Assembly (NCBI RefSeq): GCF_026341275.1
Contig: NZ_JAIFZO010000002.1
Span: forward strand, 4,308,118 to 4,372,117
DNA from: Streptomyces ortus
Lineage (GTDB): Bacteria; Actinomycetota; Actinomycetes; Streptomycetales; Streptomycetaceae
Reading direction: 5' to 3'
Length of the DNA stretch: 64,000 bases
Of this stretch, positions 1-8,479 are shown one piece after another; positions within the stretch are counted from its first letter, which is position 1; every line of letters begins with the position of its first letter. The notes beneath the pieces are model-generated. The model worked only from the letters and a program-made list of their open reading frames with translations. It was not told the origin of the DNA and did no database searches. The translations under genes were made by a program, and so were the position numbers.

Positions 1-1190
1 GCCGGAACCGCCTTCACATGGAACGACAGCAGTCCGTCCGAGCGGGGGGCGGAGGCGAACGAGTAGTGCCGCCAGACGCGGGGCCACCACGGGGTCTCCA
101 GGCTCGCGTACTGACCGGCGAGGAAGGGGTACGGCTGATCGGGGCGGACCGTGACGACAGCGACGTCCGGGGTCCTCAGCTCGTGCGAGACCACCTCGGC
201 GTACCACCAGGCCGGCGCGCGCAGTTCGTCCGCGGCGGCGGCGTCGATCATGACCTGGGAGATCTTCGTGTACGCCCGGACCCAGGCCGCCTCGGTCTCC
301 CCGTCCCAGGCCTCTTCGGCGAAGCGGCTGAGTGCGCCGAGGAGGCACTCCCCGACGGCGGGGTAGTGCTCAGGGCGCGTGCCGTACTTGCGGTGGCCGC
401 GGCCGAGGTTCTGCAGATACGAGACCAGGACGTCGGTGTTGTCGATGTGCTCGGCCGCTGTCAGCAGAGCCTTGAGCAACCGGTCCCGCTGCGTGTCCAT
501 CGCGGCCGGGAAGAGGGGGCGCAGATCGGGATGGCGTACGAAGAGCAGCGCGTAGAAGTACGAGGTGACCTTGTCCGCGACGGGCGCCACCTCGGCCATG
601 GTGCGGCGGATGAGGACGGCGTCCGGAGAGGCGGGCGTCGCGGGGGCCGGGGTGGCGGCAGCGGGCACGGAGTCCGGCGCGGGCGCGGAGCGCGCTGTGG
701 GGACCGTGGGGGCTGCGACCGCCGTACGGGCGGTCGGCGGAGGCCCGTTGAGGGTCGCCGCGGGGGGTGTCACCGCGCGCGACGCCATCGGAGGCGCGGA
801 CGAGACGGCACGTGCGGTGCCTTCGCTTTCACCGGGGACGCGCTTGGGGCCGGAACCGGAGCCGGGGCCGAGGTCGGATCCAGGGCCGGGGCCAGTTCGG
901 GCGGCGTCGGTTCGAACCGCACCGCTTCGATCTGCACCGCTTCGCTCGGCACCGGTTCGGTCCGTGTCCGGGCCGGCCTGCGCCTTGGGGGGTATTCGCC
1001 GCTGTGCCGGGCCGCCCGCTCCGGCCGCGGACCTGCCGACGGGCCTCAACGCGGCCAGGCGCCGCCCCTCGGTCGCCCCCTGCTCACCGCCCGCGGGCGG
1101 GTCCGGTGGCGTGTGCGGTGTGAACCAGCCGCCTCCGCCGCCACCCCCTGAAGTGCCGTTGTCGGCCGACGTGGTGGTCGGAGCGTCCAT
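1..1190 (-). CDS. Flavohemoprotein-like globin/FAD oxidoreductase, 3' end cut by window edge
   Basis: The reverse strand is open from an ATG at 1190 to the edge (about 396 codons seen). Roughly the first 190 residues are low-complexity Pro/Ala/Gly/Ser sequence. A globin domain follows, with YFYALLFVRHPDLRPLFP and the proximal-His region LGRGHRKYG. The start of a ferredoxin-reductase-type FAD domain comes next, with the RHYSFAS motif that binds flavin. The NAD-binding domain would lie outside the window. This family (Hmp) turns NO into nitrate using NAD(P)H, FAD and heme in the cytoplasm. That role is inferred from family. The long disordered N-terminus is unusual for Hmp; an internal start nearer the globin domain is possible. 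Confidence 0.8.
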   Translation of the reverse strand, partial: MDAPTTTSADNGTSGGGGGGGWFTPHTPPDPPAGGEQGATEGRRLAALRPVGRSAAGAGGPAQRRIPPKAQAGPDTDRTGAERSGADRSGAVRTDAARTGPGPGSDLGPGSGSGPKRVPGESEGTARAVSSAPPMASRAVTPPAATLNGPPPTARTAVAAPTVPTARSAPAPDSVPAAATPAPATPASPDAVLIRRTMAEVAPVADKVTSYFYALLFVRHPDLRPLFPAAMDTQRDRLLKALLTAAEHIDNTDVLVSYLQNLGRGHRKYGTRPEHYPAVGECLLGALSRFAEEAWDGETEAAWVRAYTKISQVMIDAAAADELRAPAWWYAEVVSHELRTPDVAVVTVRPDQPYPFLAGQYASLETPWWPRVWRHYSFASAPRSDGLLSFHVKAVP

Positions 1191-1703
1191 GCTGTGCCTC
1201 GCCTCGAACATCTTTCGGTCGGTCTGCGCACCTCCTCAATCGGAAGATGCCTGCTTTCCCCCGCAGACTGCTTGCTTCGCCCCGTTCCGTCCTGTCGGCC
1301 AATGCGCCCATATTGGACCGCGCCCTCGCACGCCGGAGACAAGAGAGCCAAGAATGTGACATTGGCCGCACTACAGCCATGTCGGAATCCCGCCCATTAC
1401 CCCCGGCCCGGCCGCATAAGCGGACATGCGATTCTTCGATCCTTCTGTCCCGTTGGGCTGCATTGCCGCGTGATCGCCCCGACGGGATGTGCGGACACCT
1501 TGTCGGACACGAACCGGAGTCGACCATACCGGCCGCGGTCCGACACACAAGTCCCCGCTTCCTTACGTCAGGAATTGCGTGTGGACGTCTCATCAATTCT
1601 TTCAATTACCGGACAGGAGAAGCCATTTCACAGCGCGTACGCCGAGGCTGGTAGACAGGGGTACTCCCCCTGTCAGACGCGTCAGCCGCTCGCGCCCGGC
1701 ACG
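1191..1703. other. Intergenic region between divergent genes (513 bp)
   Basis: This separates the flavohemoprotein gene (leftward) from a membrane-protein gene (rightward) and should hold both promoters. I see an inverted pair CATCTT (1209-1214) and AAGATG (1244-1249), and a hairpin at 1654-1674. No convincing NsrR-type box (AACAT repeated in inverted orientation) was found. No coding potential is supported; short open frames here lack matching codon bias or a ribosome binding site. Confidence 0.5.
1654..1674. promoter_or_regulatory. GC-rich hairpin 30 bp upstream of a start codon
   Basis: GACAGGGG pairs perfectly with CCCCTGTC around the 5-base loop TACTC. It lies between the divergent genes, 29 bp before the GTG at 1704 and next to a parS site. 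It could act in the 5' leader or as an operator. No T-tract follows, so a terminator role is less likely. Confidence 0.4.
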
Positions 1704-2249
1704 GTGTTTCACGTGAAACTAAGCCGCCCGGCACGCCGGGCCAACCTCGTCGTCCATGTAGCCGCGTCCGCGTGCTGGCTCGGGCTCACGCTCGGGCTGC
1801 TCGCCCTGGGAATCACCGCGAACACCACCGGGTCCGCGGTGACCGTGGAAGCTTCCGTCCGCGCCATGAAGACCTTCACCGACTGGCTTCTGCTCCCCCT
1901 CGCGTTGCTTACACTCCTCACCGGCCTGGTGCTGTCCCTGGGCACACCGTGGGGGCTCGCGCGGCACCGGTGGGTCTACACCAAGTTCTGGCTGACGCTG
2001 GCCACCGTCACGGCCACGGTTCTGGCCCTGCGCCCCGGGGTCGACACCGCGGTCGCCGCGGTGTCGGACGGCGGACCGCTGCCCGACCCCGGTGACGTCC
2101 TGTTCGGACCGATCGTCTCGCTGACCGCGTATCTCTTCATGACGGTGATCTCAATTCTCAAACCCTGGGGTCTGACCCGGCGCGGGCAAAAGACCCGTAC
2201 GGCCGCCCGCAAACCGGTGGACGTGACAGCCGCTCGTCGGACAGCCTGA
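1704..2249 (+). CDS. Small multi-spanning membrane protein (DUF2269-like)
   Basis: 181 residues from a GTG at 1704. About four hydrophobic helices are visible, at roughly residues 12-34, 58-80, 94-110 and 132-155, with an Arg/Lys-rich C-terminal tail. It resembles small DUF2269-type membrane proteins of actinobacteria; the function is unknown. The chosen start overlaps an exact parS site (1706-1719), so the first residues are FHVK; a second in-frame GTG at 1713 lies inside the parS site. The next gene starts 5 bp after its stop, suggesting co-transcription. Confidence 0.7.
   Translation: MFHVKLSRPARRANLVVHVAASACWLGLTLGLLALGITANTTGSAVTVEASVRAMKTFTDWLLLPLALLTLLTGLVLSLGTPWGLARHRWVYTKFWLTLATVTATVLALRPGVDTAVAAVSDGGPLPDPGDVLFGPIVSLTAYLFMTVISILKPWGLTRRGQKTRTAARKPVDVTAARRTA
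1706..1719. promoter_or_regulatory. parS site (exact GTTTCACGTGAAAC)
   Basis: Exact 14-bp palindromic ParB binding site. It overlaps the start codon region of the membrane-protein gene at 1704, so ParB bound here could interfere with transcription of that gene. Confidence 0.9.
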
Positions 2250-2254
2250 CCTGC

Positions 2255-3121
2255 GTGCCGACTCCTTCCCCCGCCGCTCTGCCCATTCGCCGTCTGACGC
2301 CTCGCGATCTCTCCGCCTGCGCCGACCTCTCAGAGAACCGGGGCTGGCCCCGTGAAGAACACAAGTGGGGTCTGCTGCTCGCGGCCGGCACGGGTTACGG
2401 CATCGACGACCCCTCAGGCGGCCTTGTCTCCGCCTGTGTCGTGACCGCCTACGGGCCTCGGGAACAGCCGGATCTGACGGCCATCGGCATGGTGCTGGTC
2501 GCCGAGCGGTACGCCCGCCAGGGCATCGGGCGCCGTCTCATGCGCCATGTGGTGGCCGAACTCGCGACCACTCCGGTGACCCTGCACGCCACTCCGTACG
2601 GGCGTCCGCTGTACGAAGAACTGGGCTTCAAGACCATCGGGCGCGCCGAGATGGTCCGTGGCCGCTTCCGACCTCTGGGTCCGGAGCCCGAGGTGGCCAC
2701 GCGTGCGGCCAGGGCCGAGGACCTCGCCCCGATCCTCCGCCTCGACGAGGAGGTCTTCGGCGCGGACCGGACGCACATGATCACGCGGCTGCCCGCCTTC
2801 TCCGACCACCTGCGCGTCGCCGAGGAGGACGGCCGGATCATCGGGTACGCCGCCGCCTGGCCCAACATGGACACCCATGTCGTCGGCCCGTTGATCGCCC
2901 GGGACACGGAGACGGCCAAGGCACTCATCGCCTCGCTCGCCTCCCTGACCGACCGTCCACTGCGCACGGACGTCGATGTGCGTCATGAGGACCTGCTGGG
3001 GTGGGTCAAGGAGCGCGGGCTCGCCCCTCTCAGCTTCAACGCCGTCATGACCTACGGGATCGGGGAGTTGCCCGGCGACTGGAGGCGGCGCTTCGCTCCG
3101 CTCACCGTGGCAGCGGGCTGA
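2255..3121 (+). CDS. GNAT-family acetyltransferase with two GNAT domains
   Basis: 288 residues from GTG 2255, 5 bp downstream of the preceding gene. The N-terminal half carries a clear acetyl-CoA pyrophosphate-loop motif (ARQGIGRRLM) after the beta strands LVSACVVTAYG and ITAIGMVLVAERY-like segment. The C-terminal half (about residue 150 on) repeats the fold more weakly (IIGYAAAWPNMDTHVVGPLIA). This is the tandem GNAT layout common in Streptomyces. The substrate cannot be inferred. The gene ends at a strong bidirectional terminator shared with the convergent gene. Confidence 0.85.
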   Translation: MPTPSPAALPIRRLTPRDLSACADLSENRGWPREEHKWGLLLAAGTGYGIDDPSGGLVSACVVTAYGPREQPDLTAIGMVLVAERYARQGIGRRLMRHVVAELATTPVTLHATPYGRPLYEELGFKTIGRAEMVRGRFRPLGPEPEVATRAARAEDLAPILRLDEEVFGADRTHMITRLPAFSDHLRVAEEDGRIIGYAAAWPNMDTHVVGPLIARDTETAKALIASLASLTDRPLRTDVDVRHEDLLGWVKERGLAPLSFNAVMTYGIGELPGDWRRRFAPLTVAAG

Positions 3122-3147
3122 GCCGGAGCGACGACGGATGAACCGGA

Positions 3148-3181
3148 CGAACCGCCCGCTCAGGGATGAGCGGGCGGTTCG
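3148..3181. terminator. Bidirectional hairpin terminator
   Basis: A 15-bp perfect stem (CGAACCGCCCGCTCA and its complement) with a 4-base loop between the convergent GNAT and GlcG-like genes. Confidence 0.85.
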
Positions 3182-3212
3182 CTGATACGGGACGCTCGGA
3201 GCGTCGGTCCTT

Positions 3213-3632
3213 CTAGGCGAGGGTCTGCACCGCGGCGGCGGCGAAGCCGTGATCCTGCTCGGGCGCCCCGCCGCCGACACCGATCGCGCCGATCAGCCGG
3301 CCGTCACGGTGGACCGGCACACCTCCGGCGATGAACAGGAGCGGACGGTCGAGCGCGGTCGGCAGGGTGTGGAAGAGCCCTCCGGGCTGGACTGCTTCGA
3401 CGAGGTCCGCGGTGGGAGTGCCGAGCTGCAGTGCGGTGTAGGCCTTGCGGGTGCTGGTCTCGCCCGAGATCAGGACGGCGCGGTCGTCCCGCCGGAAGGC
3501 GAGCAGGTGGCCGCCCGCGTCGAGGACCGTGACGCTGACCCTGACGTCCGCCGCCTCCGCGGCGCGACGGGCTGCCGTGACGAGCGCCTCGGCGTCCTGG
3601 ATGGTCAGCGGGGTGACGGTGGTGGTGCTCAT
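3213..3632 (-). CDS. GlcG/HbpS-family heme-binding protein
   Basis: 139 residues from ATG 3632. The whole length matches the GlcG/HbpS fold: an N-terminal helix with AEALVTAARRAAE, then VSVTVLDAGGHLLAFRRDD, and the Gly-rich C-terminus GAIGVGGGAPEQDHGFAAAA. Family members bind heme or cobalamin-like ligands or act as small sensors or chaperones. No signal peptide is seen, so this copy is likely cytoplasmic. It lies 70 bp downstream of the MFS gene on the same strand, so it is probably the second gene of that transcript and may share MarR control. Confidence 0.8.
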   Translation of the reverse strand: MSTTTVTPLTIQDAEALVTAARRAAEAADVRVSVTVLDAGGHLLAFRRDDRAVLISGETSTRKAYTALQLGTPTADLVEAVQPGGLFHTLPTALDRPLLFIAGGVPVHRDGRLIGAIGVGGGAPEQDHGFAAAAVQTLA

Positions 3633-3702
3633 GAGGGGTCTCTCTCCTTGCGGGGTGGTGCGGTGTGGGGGATTGCGGGCGACGCCGAGTTGTGGACGAC
3701 GC

Positions 3703-4929
3703 TCAGTGGTGGACGACGGTCTGCTGCTGCACGGAGTGCGCCTGTTCCGTCTTCGCGGTGACCGGGTCCGCCGCGGGAGCAGGAGCCGCGCGGCGCTCCA
3801 GTGTGGCCGAGAGGACGGCGAGCAGCAGGGCGGCGGCGGCCAGGACGGCGCCGACCCAGTTGGGGGCGGTGTAGCCGAGGCCGGCCGCGATCACGACGCC
3901 GCCGAGCCAGGCCGAGAGGGCGTTGCCGAGGTTGAAGGCACCGATGTTCACGGCGGAGGCGAGTGTCGGAGCGCCGTGCGCCTGGTCGAGCACCCGCTTC
4001 TGCAGCGGCGGAACGGTGGCGAACCCGAGGGCTCCGATCAGCGTGATGGTCACGGCCGCCGCGATCTTGTTGTGCGCGGTGAAGGTGAACAGGGCGAGCA
4101 CGACCGCGAGGGCGCCCAGTGACACGCAGAGCATCGGCATCAGGGCACGGTCGGCGAACCTGCCGCCGACGAGGTTGCCTCCGACCATGCCGAGGCCGAA
4201 GAGGACGAGCAGCCAGGTGACGGAGCCGTCGGCGTAACCGGTGACGTTGGTCATCATCGGTGCGATGTAGGTGATCGCCGCGAAGACTCCGCCGAAGCCG
4301 AGCACGGTCATCGCCATGGCGAGCAGGACCTGGACGTTCTTGAAGGCGGCCAGCTCGTGACGGAGTCGCACGCCTTCCGGCTTGGGCATGTCGGGCACCA
4401 GCCTGGCGATGCCGGCCAGGCCGAGGACGCCCAGCGCGGCGACGACCGTGAAGGTCACGCGCCAGCCGGCGGACTGCCCGATGAGGGTGCCCAGCGGTAC
4501 GCCGACGACGTTGGCGACGGTCAGGCCGGTGAATATCATCGCGATGGCGCCGGCCTTCTTGTCCGGCGCGACCAGGTCGGCCGCGACGACCGATCCGATG
4601 CCGAAGAAGGCGCCGTGCGCGAGCGAGGCGATCACGCGTCCGATCAGCATGAGGGTGAAAGTGGGGGCGACCGCGGAGATCAGGTTGCCGACGATGAAGA
4701 GTCCCATCAGCAGCATCAGCATCCGCTTGCGGGACACCTTGGTGCCGAGCACCGTCATGAGGGGCGCGCCGAACATGACTCCGAGCGCGTAGCCCGTCAC
4801 CAGGAAGCCCGCGGTGGGGATGGAGACACCGAAGTCACCGGCGACCTCGGGCAGCAAGCCCATGATCACGAACTCGGTGGTTCCGATTCCGAAGGCCCCG
4901 ATCGCGAGGGCCAGAAGCGCGAGAGGCAT
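3703..4929 (-). CDS. MFS drug efflux transporter (DHA1, Cmx/AraJ-like)
   Basis: 408 residues, about 12 transmembrane helices. The N-terminus (ALAIGAFGIGTTEFVIMGLLPEVA) is diagnostic of the chloramphenicol-resistance/AraJ-type branch of the major facilitator superfamily. The motif-A loop reads GAPLMTVLGTKVSRKRML. I chose ATG 4929 because GGAAGG lies 8 bases upstream; an in-frame start at 4980 would add 17 polar residues and lies inside the promoter region. It is divergent from a marR gene 139 bp away, a standard arrangement for a ligand-induced exporter. Drug specificity cannot be told from sequence. Confidence 0.88.
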   Translation of the reverse strand: MPLALLALAIGAFGIGTTEFVIMGLLPEVAGDFGVSIPTAGFLVTGYALGVMFGAPLMTVLGTKVSRKRMLMLLMGLFIVGNLISAVAPTFTLMLIGRVIASLAHGAFFGIGSVVAADLVAPDKKAGAIAMIFTGLTVANVVGVPLGTLIGQSAGWRVTFTVVAALGVLGLAGIARLVPDMPKPEGVRLRHELAAFKNVQVLLAMAMTVLGFGGVFAAITYIAPMMTNVTGYADGSVTWLLVLFGLGMVGGNLVGGRFADRALMPMLCVSLGALAVVLALFTFTAHNKIAAAVTITLIGALGFATVPPLQKRVLDQAHGAPTLASAVNIGAFNLGNALSAWLGGVVIAAGLGYTAPNWVGAVLAAAALLLAVLSATLERRAAPAPAADPVTAKTEQAHSVQQQTVVHH

Positions 4930-4973
4930 GGGGGACGACCTTCCCAGAAGATTGCAGGAGCGCTTTACGTGCG

Positions 4974-5006
4974 TTGACAATAGTTGCAGACGCGGGCTAA
5001 GTGCAA
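4974..5006. promoter_or_regulatory. Overlapping divergent promoters with a candidate MarR operator
   Basis: An inverted repeat TTGCA (4984-4988) and TGCAA (5002-5006) lies midway between the MFS and marR genes. On the minus strand TTGCAC (5006-5001) and TATTGT (4982-4977) are spaced by 18 bp as a promoter for the MFS gene. On the plus strand TTGACA (4974-4979) faces a weaker TAAGTG about 18 bp downstream for marR. A repressor on the inverted repeat would cover both. Further TTGCA copies lie nearby (4952-4956). Confidence 0.5.
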
Positions 5007-5068
5007 GCGCAGGATATTGCGGACGTGCCCTATCCTGGGATCAGCCGCTCCGGGACGGAGGAAATGCC

Positions 5069-5533
5069 ATGACAGCGACGGACCCCGCACTCACCGCTCT
5101 CGCCCAGGGCTGGTGCGCCCTCTCCCTGCTGCACGGGAGGATCGAGGCGCACATCGAACGGGCCCTGCAGACGCGGCACGGCCTGAGCGTGCGCGAGTAC
5201 TCGCTCCTCGACGTCCTCAGCCGCCAGCACGACGGCGACGGCGGGCATCTGCAGATGAAGCAGGTCGCCGACGCGGTCGTCCTCAGCCAGAGCGCCACCA
5301 CACGCCTGGTGACCCGGCTGGAGGACCGTGGCCTGCTCTCGCGCTACCTGTGCCCCACCGACCGCCGTGGCATCTACACGAACGTCAGCGAGGCGGGCCT
5401 CAAGCTCCTTGAGGAGGCTCGGCCCACCAACGACACGGCCCTGCGGGAAGCTCTGGACGAGGCGGCCAGGAACCCCGAGCTGGCTCCGCTGGTGCGCGCC
5501 GTCGAGTCGGCGGGCCTGCCCGCGCCCGCCTAG
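5069..5533 (+). CDS. MarR-family transcriptional regulator
   Basis: 154 residues from ATG 5069, preceded by GGACGGAGG. The winged-helix DNA-binding region is clear: LQMKQVADAVVLSQSATTRL as the recognition segment, then VTRLEDRGLLSR and the wing YLCPTDRRGIYTNVSEAG. Family members bind palindromes as dimers and release when a phenolic or drug ligand binds. The divergent MFS exporter is the likely target, together with its own promoter. Confidence 0.9.
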   Translation: MTATDPALTALAQGWCALSLLHGRIEAHIERALQTRHGLSVREYSLLDVLSRQHDGDGGHLQMKQVADAVVLSQSATTRLVTRLEDRGLLSRYLCPTDRRGIYTNVSEAGLKLLEEARPTNDTALREALDEAARNPELAPLVRAVESAGLPAPA

Positions 5534-5587
5534 GCGCATCGACCGCGGACGCGGACGCGCCGTCCTCGTGCTCCATAGGCTGACGCC

Positions 5588-6040
5588 ATGGGAGATCTTG
5601 AGATACGCCCCGCCGTCGCCGACGACATCCCCGCGATCGTCGCGATGCTCGCCGACGACCCGCTGGGCTCGCAGCGTGAGTCACCGGACGACCTGACGCC
5701 GTACCTGGCCGCGCTGGAACGCCTCAGCAACGATCCGAACCAGCACGCGGTCGTCGCGGTGCGGGAGGGTCGAGTCGTCGGCACCCTCCAGTTGACGATC
5801 ATTCCGGGGCTGTCCCGCAAGGGAGCGACCCGCTCGATCATCGAAGCCGTGCGCGTCCACGCCGACGAGCGGGGCAGCGGTCTGGGCACCCGTTTCATCG
5901 AGTGGGCCGTGGACCGTTCCCGCAGCGAGGGCTGCCAGTTGGTACAGCTGACCTCGGACGCCACTCGGACGGATGCGCACCGGTTCTACGAGCGTCTCGG
6001 CTTCACGGCCTCGCACGTCGGGTTCAAACTGCAGCTCTGA
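5588..6040 (+). CDS. GNAT-family N-acetyltransferase
   Basis: 150 residues from ATG 5588, 54 bp after marR. A single GNAT domain: the acetyl-CoA binding segment reads VRVHADERGSGLGTRFIEWAV, followed by LTSDATRTDAHRFYERLGF, the typical C-terminal GNAT strand-helix. The acceptor is unknown. It may be co-transcribed with marR and is followed by a hairpin terminator at 6090-6126. Confidence 0.9.
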   Translation: MGDLEIRPAVADDIPAIVAMLADDPLGSQRESPDDLTPYLAALERLSNDPNQHAVVAVREGRVVGTLQLTIIPGLSRKGATRSIIEAVRVHADERGSGLGTRFIEWAVDRSRSEGCQLVQLTSDATRTDAHRFYERLGFTASHVGFKLQL

Positions 6041-6089
6041 GGGCCGCACCGGCGAAATCGGGATATGGATCATGACGTTCACCTCATGC

Positions 6090-6126
6090 GGAGGGGCGTC
6101 GTGTTCACGTGAAGCGACGCCCCTCC
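6090..6126. terminator. Bidirectional terminator with a parS-like core
   Basis: A 12-bp perfect GC stem (6090-6101 with 6115-6126) between convergent genes. The sequence between the arms, 6102-6115, is TGTTCACGTGAAGC, which matches parS at 11 of 14 positions, including the CACGTG centre. Confidence 0.75.
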
Positions 6127-6182
6127 ACGTCACATCCATGCACCACGGCCAGGAAGCACCGAGGAAGCAGTCGGCGGGACGG

Positions 6183-7571
6183 CTACTTGATCCCGCGCCA
6201 CCCCTCGGGGTCTACTCCACCCGGGACCGGAGCGCCCTCACCGTACGGCTGACGCGTGAACACGAACGAGCCGAGGTCCAGGTGGGTCACCGACCCGTCA
6301 GGCCCTTCAACGGCCCGTAGAAGCTCGCCGGCGTAATAGCCGTCGAGCCCGGTCCAGGTCCCGTCGCTCCGGACCCGGAAACGCGAGCGTCGGCCGTTGC
6401 CCGCCAGGGGCCCGAGCGTGACGTCCCCGTCGGAGGTGAGACGCAGCGCGAACGGGTGCGTCCCCCAGTACCAGGGCCCGGCCAACTCCAGTACGGACCG
6501 GTCGACTTCGGGCAACGGCCGCCACGGCTCGGGAAGCCGGGGCTCGGCCTCCGCGACGATACGCACGAGGTCGGCCGCGACCGTCGCCACCGGCGGACCC
6601 GATGTGCAGTTCGCGAGCACGACGGCGGCGAGATCGTCCTCGACGCTGATCATGAGGCCGGCGAGAAAGCCCGGCAGGGAACCGCCGTGCCCCACCAGAG
6701 TCCGGCCGTCCCGATACTGAACCTGCATACCGAGCCCGTACGCGGCACCGGCCGCCACCTCCTCCGGTTCGGCCGGCGCGGCGGGTGTACGCATCTCCCG
6801 TACGGACTCCGCGCTCAGCACCCGCTCGTCGCCCCGCGCCAGGAAGACGGCGAAGCGCGCCAGATCGCCGGTGGTCGACCAGAGCTGACCGGCCGGCGCC
6901 ATCAGTCCGAGGTCCTCGGCCGGTTCGGTAAGCATGACGTCCGCCCAGGGATGCACCGCCCAGCCGCCCGCATGAGGTGCGTGCGGCTGTCCGCTCGTCC
7001 GGCGCAGTCCCAGCGGTTCGAGCACCTCGCTGCGCAGTACCTCCTCCCAGGGGGCACCCCGCAGCTCCTCGATCAACGCGCCCAGCAGGGTGTAGCCGGG
7101 GTTCGAGTAGTGGAACCGCCGCCCGACCGGATGCCGGTACGGCTGCTCGCCAAGGACGTCGGCGAGTCCGGGACGCAGCGCCCCGGGGGTGCGCTCCCAC
7201 CAGGGACCGGGTGACTCGGCGGCCAATCCGGCGGTGTGCGCGAGGAGTTCGGCGATCGTCGCCTCCCCCGCGCCGGTGCCCGGCAGGTGCTTCTCCAGCG
7301 GATCGCCCAGGTCGAGCAGGCCCTCGTCGCGTAGCCGCAGGACCAGGACGGCCGTGAAGGTCTTGGTGATCGAACCGATGCGGTACTGCACGTTCTCGTC
7401 GGGTCCGTGCCCGTCCACCGAGGTGCGGGACCCGTGCCACACCGTGTCCCGGCCCCGCACCACGGCCGCGACCAACGACGGCGCACGCCCCTGCGCCTGG
7501 GCGGTGGCGATTCTGTGCAGCAGGGCCCGGCGCGTGGCGGGAAGCAGTTCTTCCGCGGATGTCGTCGTCAT
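6183..7571 (-). CDS. Serine hydrolase, beta-lactamase class C / esterase family
   Basis: 462 residues from ATG 7571 (MTTTSAEELL); an upstream ATG at 7679 would add 36 atypical residues. Family motifs are in order: SITK (catalytic Ser and Lys, about residue 66), YSNPGYTLLG (Tyr and Asn of the second box, about residue 155) and HGGSLPGF (third box). The C-terminal ~110 residues form the beta-barrel seen in Streptomyces D-stereospecific peptidases and esterases. No signal peptide or lipobox is visible, so it is likely intracellular. It could be a peptidase, esterase or remnant beta-lactamase fold; the substrate is unknown. Confidence 0.85.
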   Translation of the reverse strand: MTTTSAEELLPATRRALLHRIATAQAQGRAPSLVAAVVRGRDTVWHGSRTSVDGHGPDENVQYRIGSITKTFTAVLVLRLRDEGLLDLGDPLEKHLPGTGAGEATIAELLAHTAGLAAESPGPWWERTPGALRPGLADVLGEQPYRHPVGRRFHYSNPGYTLLGALIEELRGAPWEEVLRSEVLEPLGLRRTSGQPHAPHAGGWAVHPWADVMLTEPAEDLGLMAPAGQLWSTTGDLARFAVFLARGDERVLSAESVREMRTPAAPAEPEEVAAGAAYGLGMQVQYRDGRTLVGHGGSLPGFLAGLMISVEDDLAAVVLANCTSGPPVATVAADLVRIVAEAEPRLPEPWRPLPEVDRSVLELAGPWYWGTHPFALRLTSDGDVTLGPLAGNGRRSRFRVRSDGTWTGLDGYYAGELLRAVEGPDGSVTHLDLGSFVFTRQPYGEGAPVPGGVDPEGWRGIK

Positions 7572-7750
7572 GCCCCCAGTCCACCCGCCCCGAGGTCCCG
7601 CGTCGAGCGCATTTGTCCGCGCCCCGGCCCTCACCAGGCTTGCCGGAGGGTTCTGCCTCGCGGTCGTGTCACTTCTCATGGCTCCGAAACGTAGCGCCTC
7701 TCATTCCGCAGCCACGAGAATCAGCTCCGCCCGCATTGGGGCTCCGTGAT

Positions 7751-8405
7751 TCAGAGCGTCTTGATGGCGCCACCGTCGATGACGTGGTCGGCACCAGTGA
7801 TGTTGCCCGCGACGTCGGAGAGAAGGAACGCGATCAAGGCCGCCACTTCTTCGGGTTCGGTGACGCGGCCGGTAGTGATGTTGAACGCTTCCGGGATCTG
7901 CTGAAGGAACGCGGCATGCTCCGCCCGAGTGTGGCCAGGGCCGCCTTGGCGGCACTGTAGGCGACCGGGGCGGCGGCGGGCAGCCGTGAGTTGATGGACG
8001 AGACGTTGACGATCGACCCACGGCGCTCGATCAGGCTCGGGAGAGCCGCGCGGGCGGCACGGACGGCACTGAGCAGGTTGAGGTCGAGGATGCGGGTCCA
8101 TTGGGTGTCGTCGGTGTCGAGGAAGCCGATGGGCTCCACGTCGTCCCCGGCTCCGACGTTGTTCACCAGCAGGTCGATGCCGCCCAACTCGGTGAGGGCA
8201 CTGTCCATGAGAGTGGCGACGCTTTCGGCGGAGCTCAGGTCGGCCGACACCGGTAGGCGCCGGTTTCCTTCAACTCCGGCGTAATGGTGCGGGCGGCGCC
8301 GACGACGCGTACGCCTTCGGCCGTGAGAGTCCGGACGGTGGCGAGCCCGATGCCCCGACTGGTACCGGTGACGACGGCCGTCTTGGCGGTGAGATTGAGC
8401 CGCAT
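7751..8405 (-). pseudogene. Short-chain dehydrogenase/reductase, broken by a frameshift and an internal deletion
   Basis: Pieces in three frames line up as one SDR. Frame 1 (from ATG 8405) holds the cofactor loop VVTGTSRGIGLATV and ends about 8240. Frame 2 (about 8250-7930) holds NNVGAG, the catalytic Ser region VNVSSIN and YSAAK. Frame 3 (to 7751) holds the C-terminal part GRVTEPEEVAALIAFLLSD and GADHVIDGG. At about 7930 YSAAKAALATLG passes straight to AEHAAFLQQIPE, so the usual 35-45 residues after the active site are missing as well as the frame. The protein would be inactive. AGTTC/GAACT arms at 8414-8425 just upstream may be an old operator. Confidence 0.85.
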
Positions 8406-8479
8406 GACGCTCCAGTTCTTGAACTCTAAGTACAAAATATGGGCAGTGGACACTCCAGACGGAGCGAGTGCCGCGGTGC

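Noticed and set aside
1191..1300. NsrR-type operator for the flavohemoprotein
   Set aside because: Only one AACAT half-site and a distant CATCTT/AAGATG pair were found; neither fits the known inverted pattern.
7751..8405. Two or three separate short genes in the SDR region
   Set aside because: The fragments in different frames join into one SDR family fold with consecutive motifs, so a single broken gene is the simpler reading.
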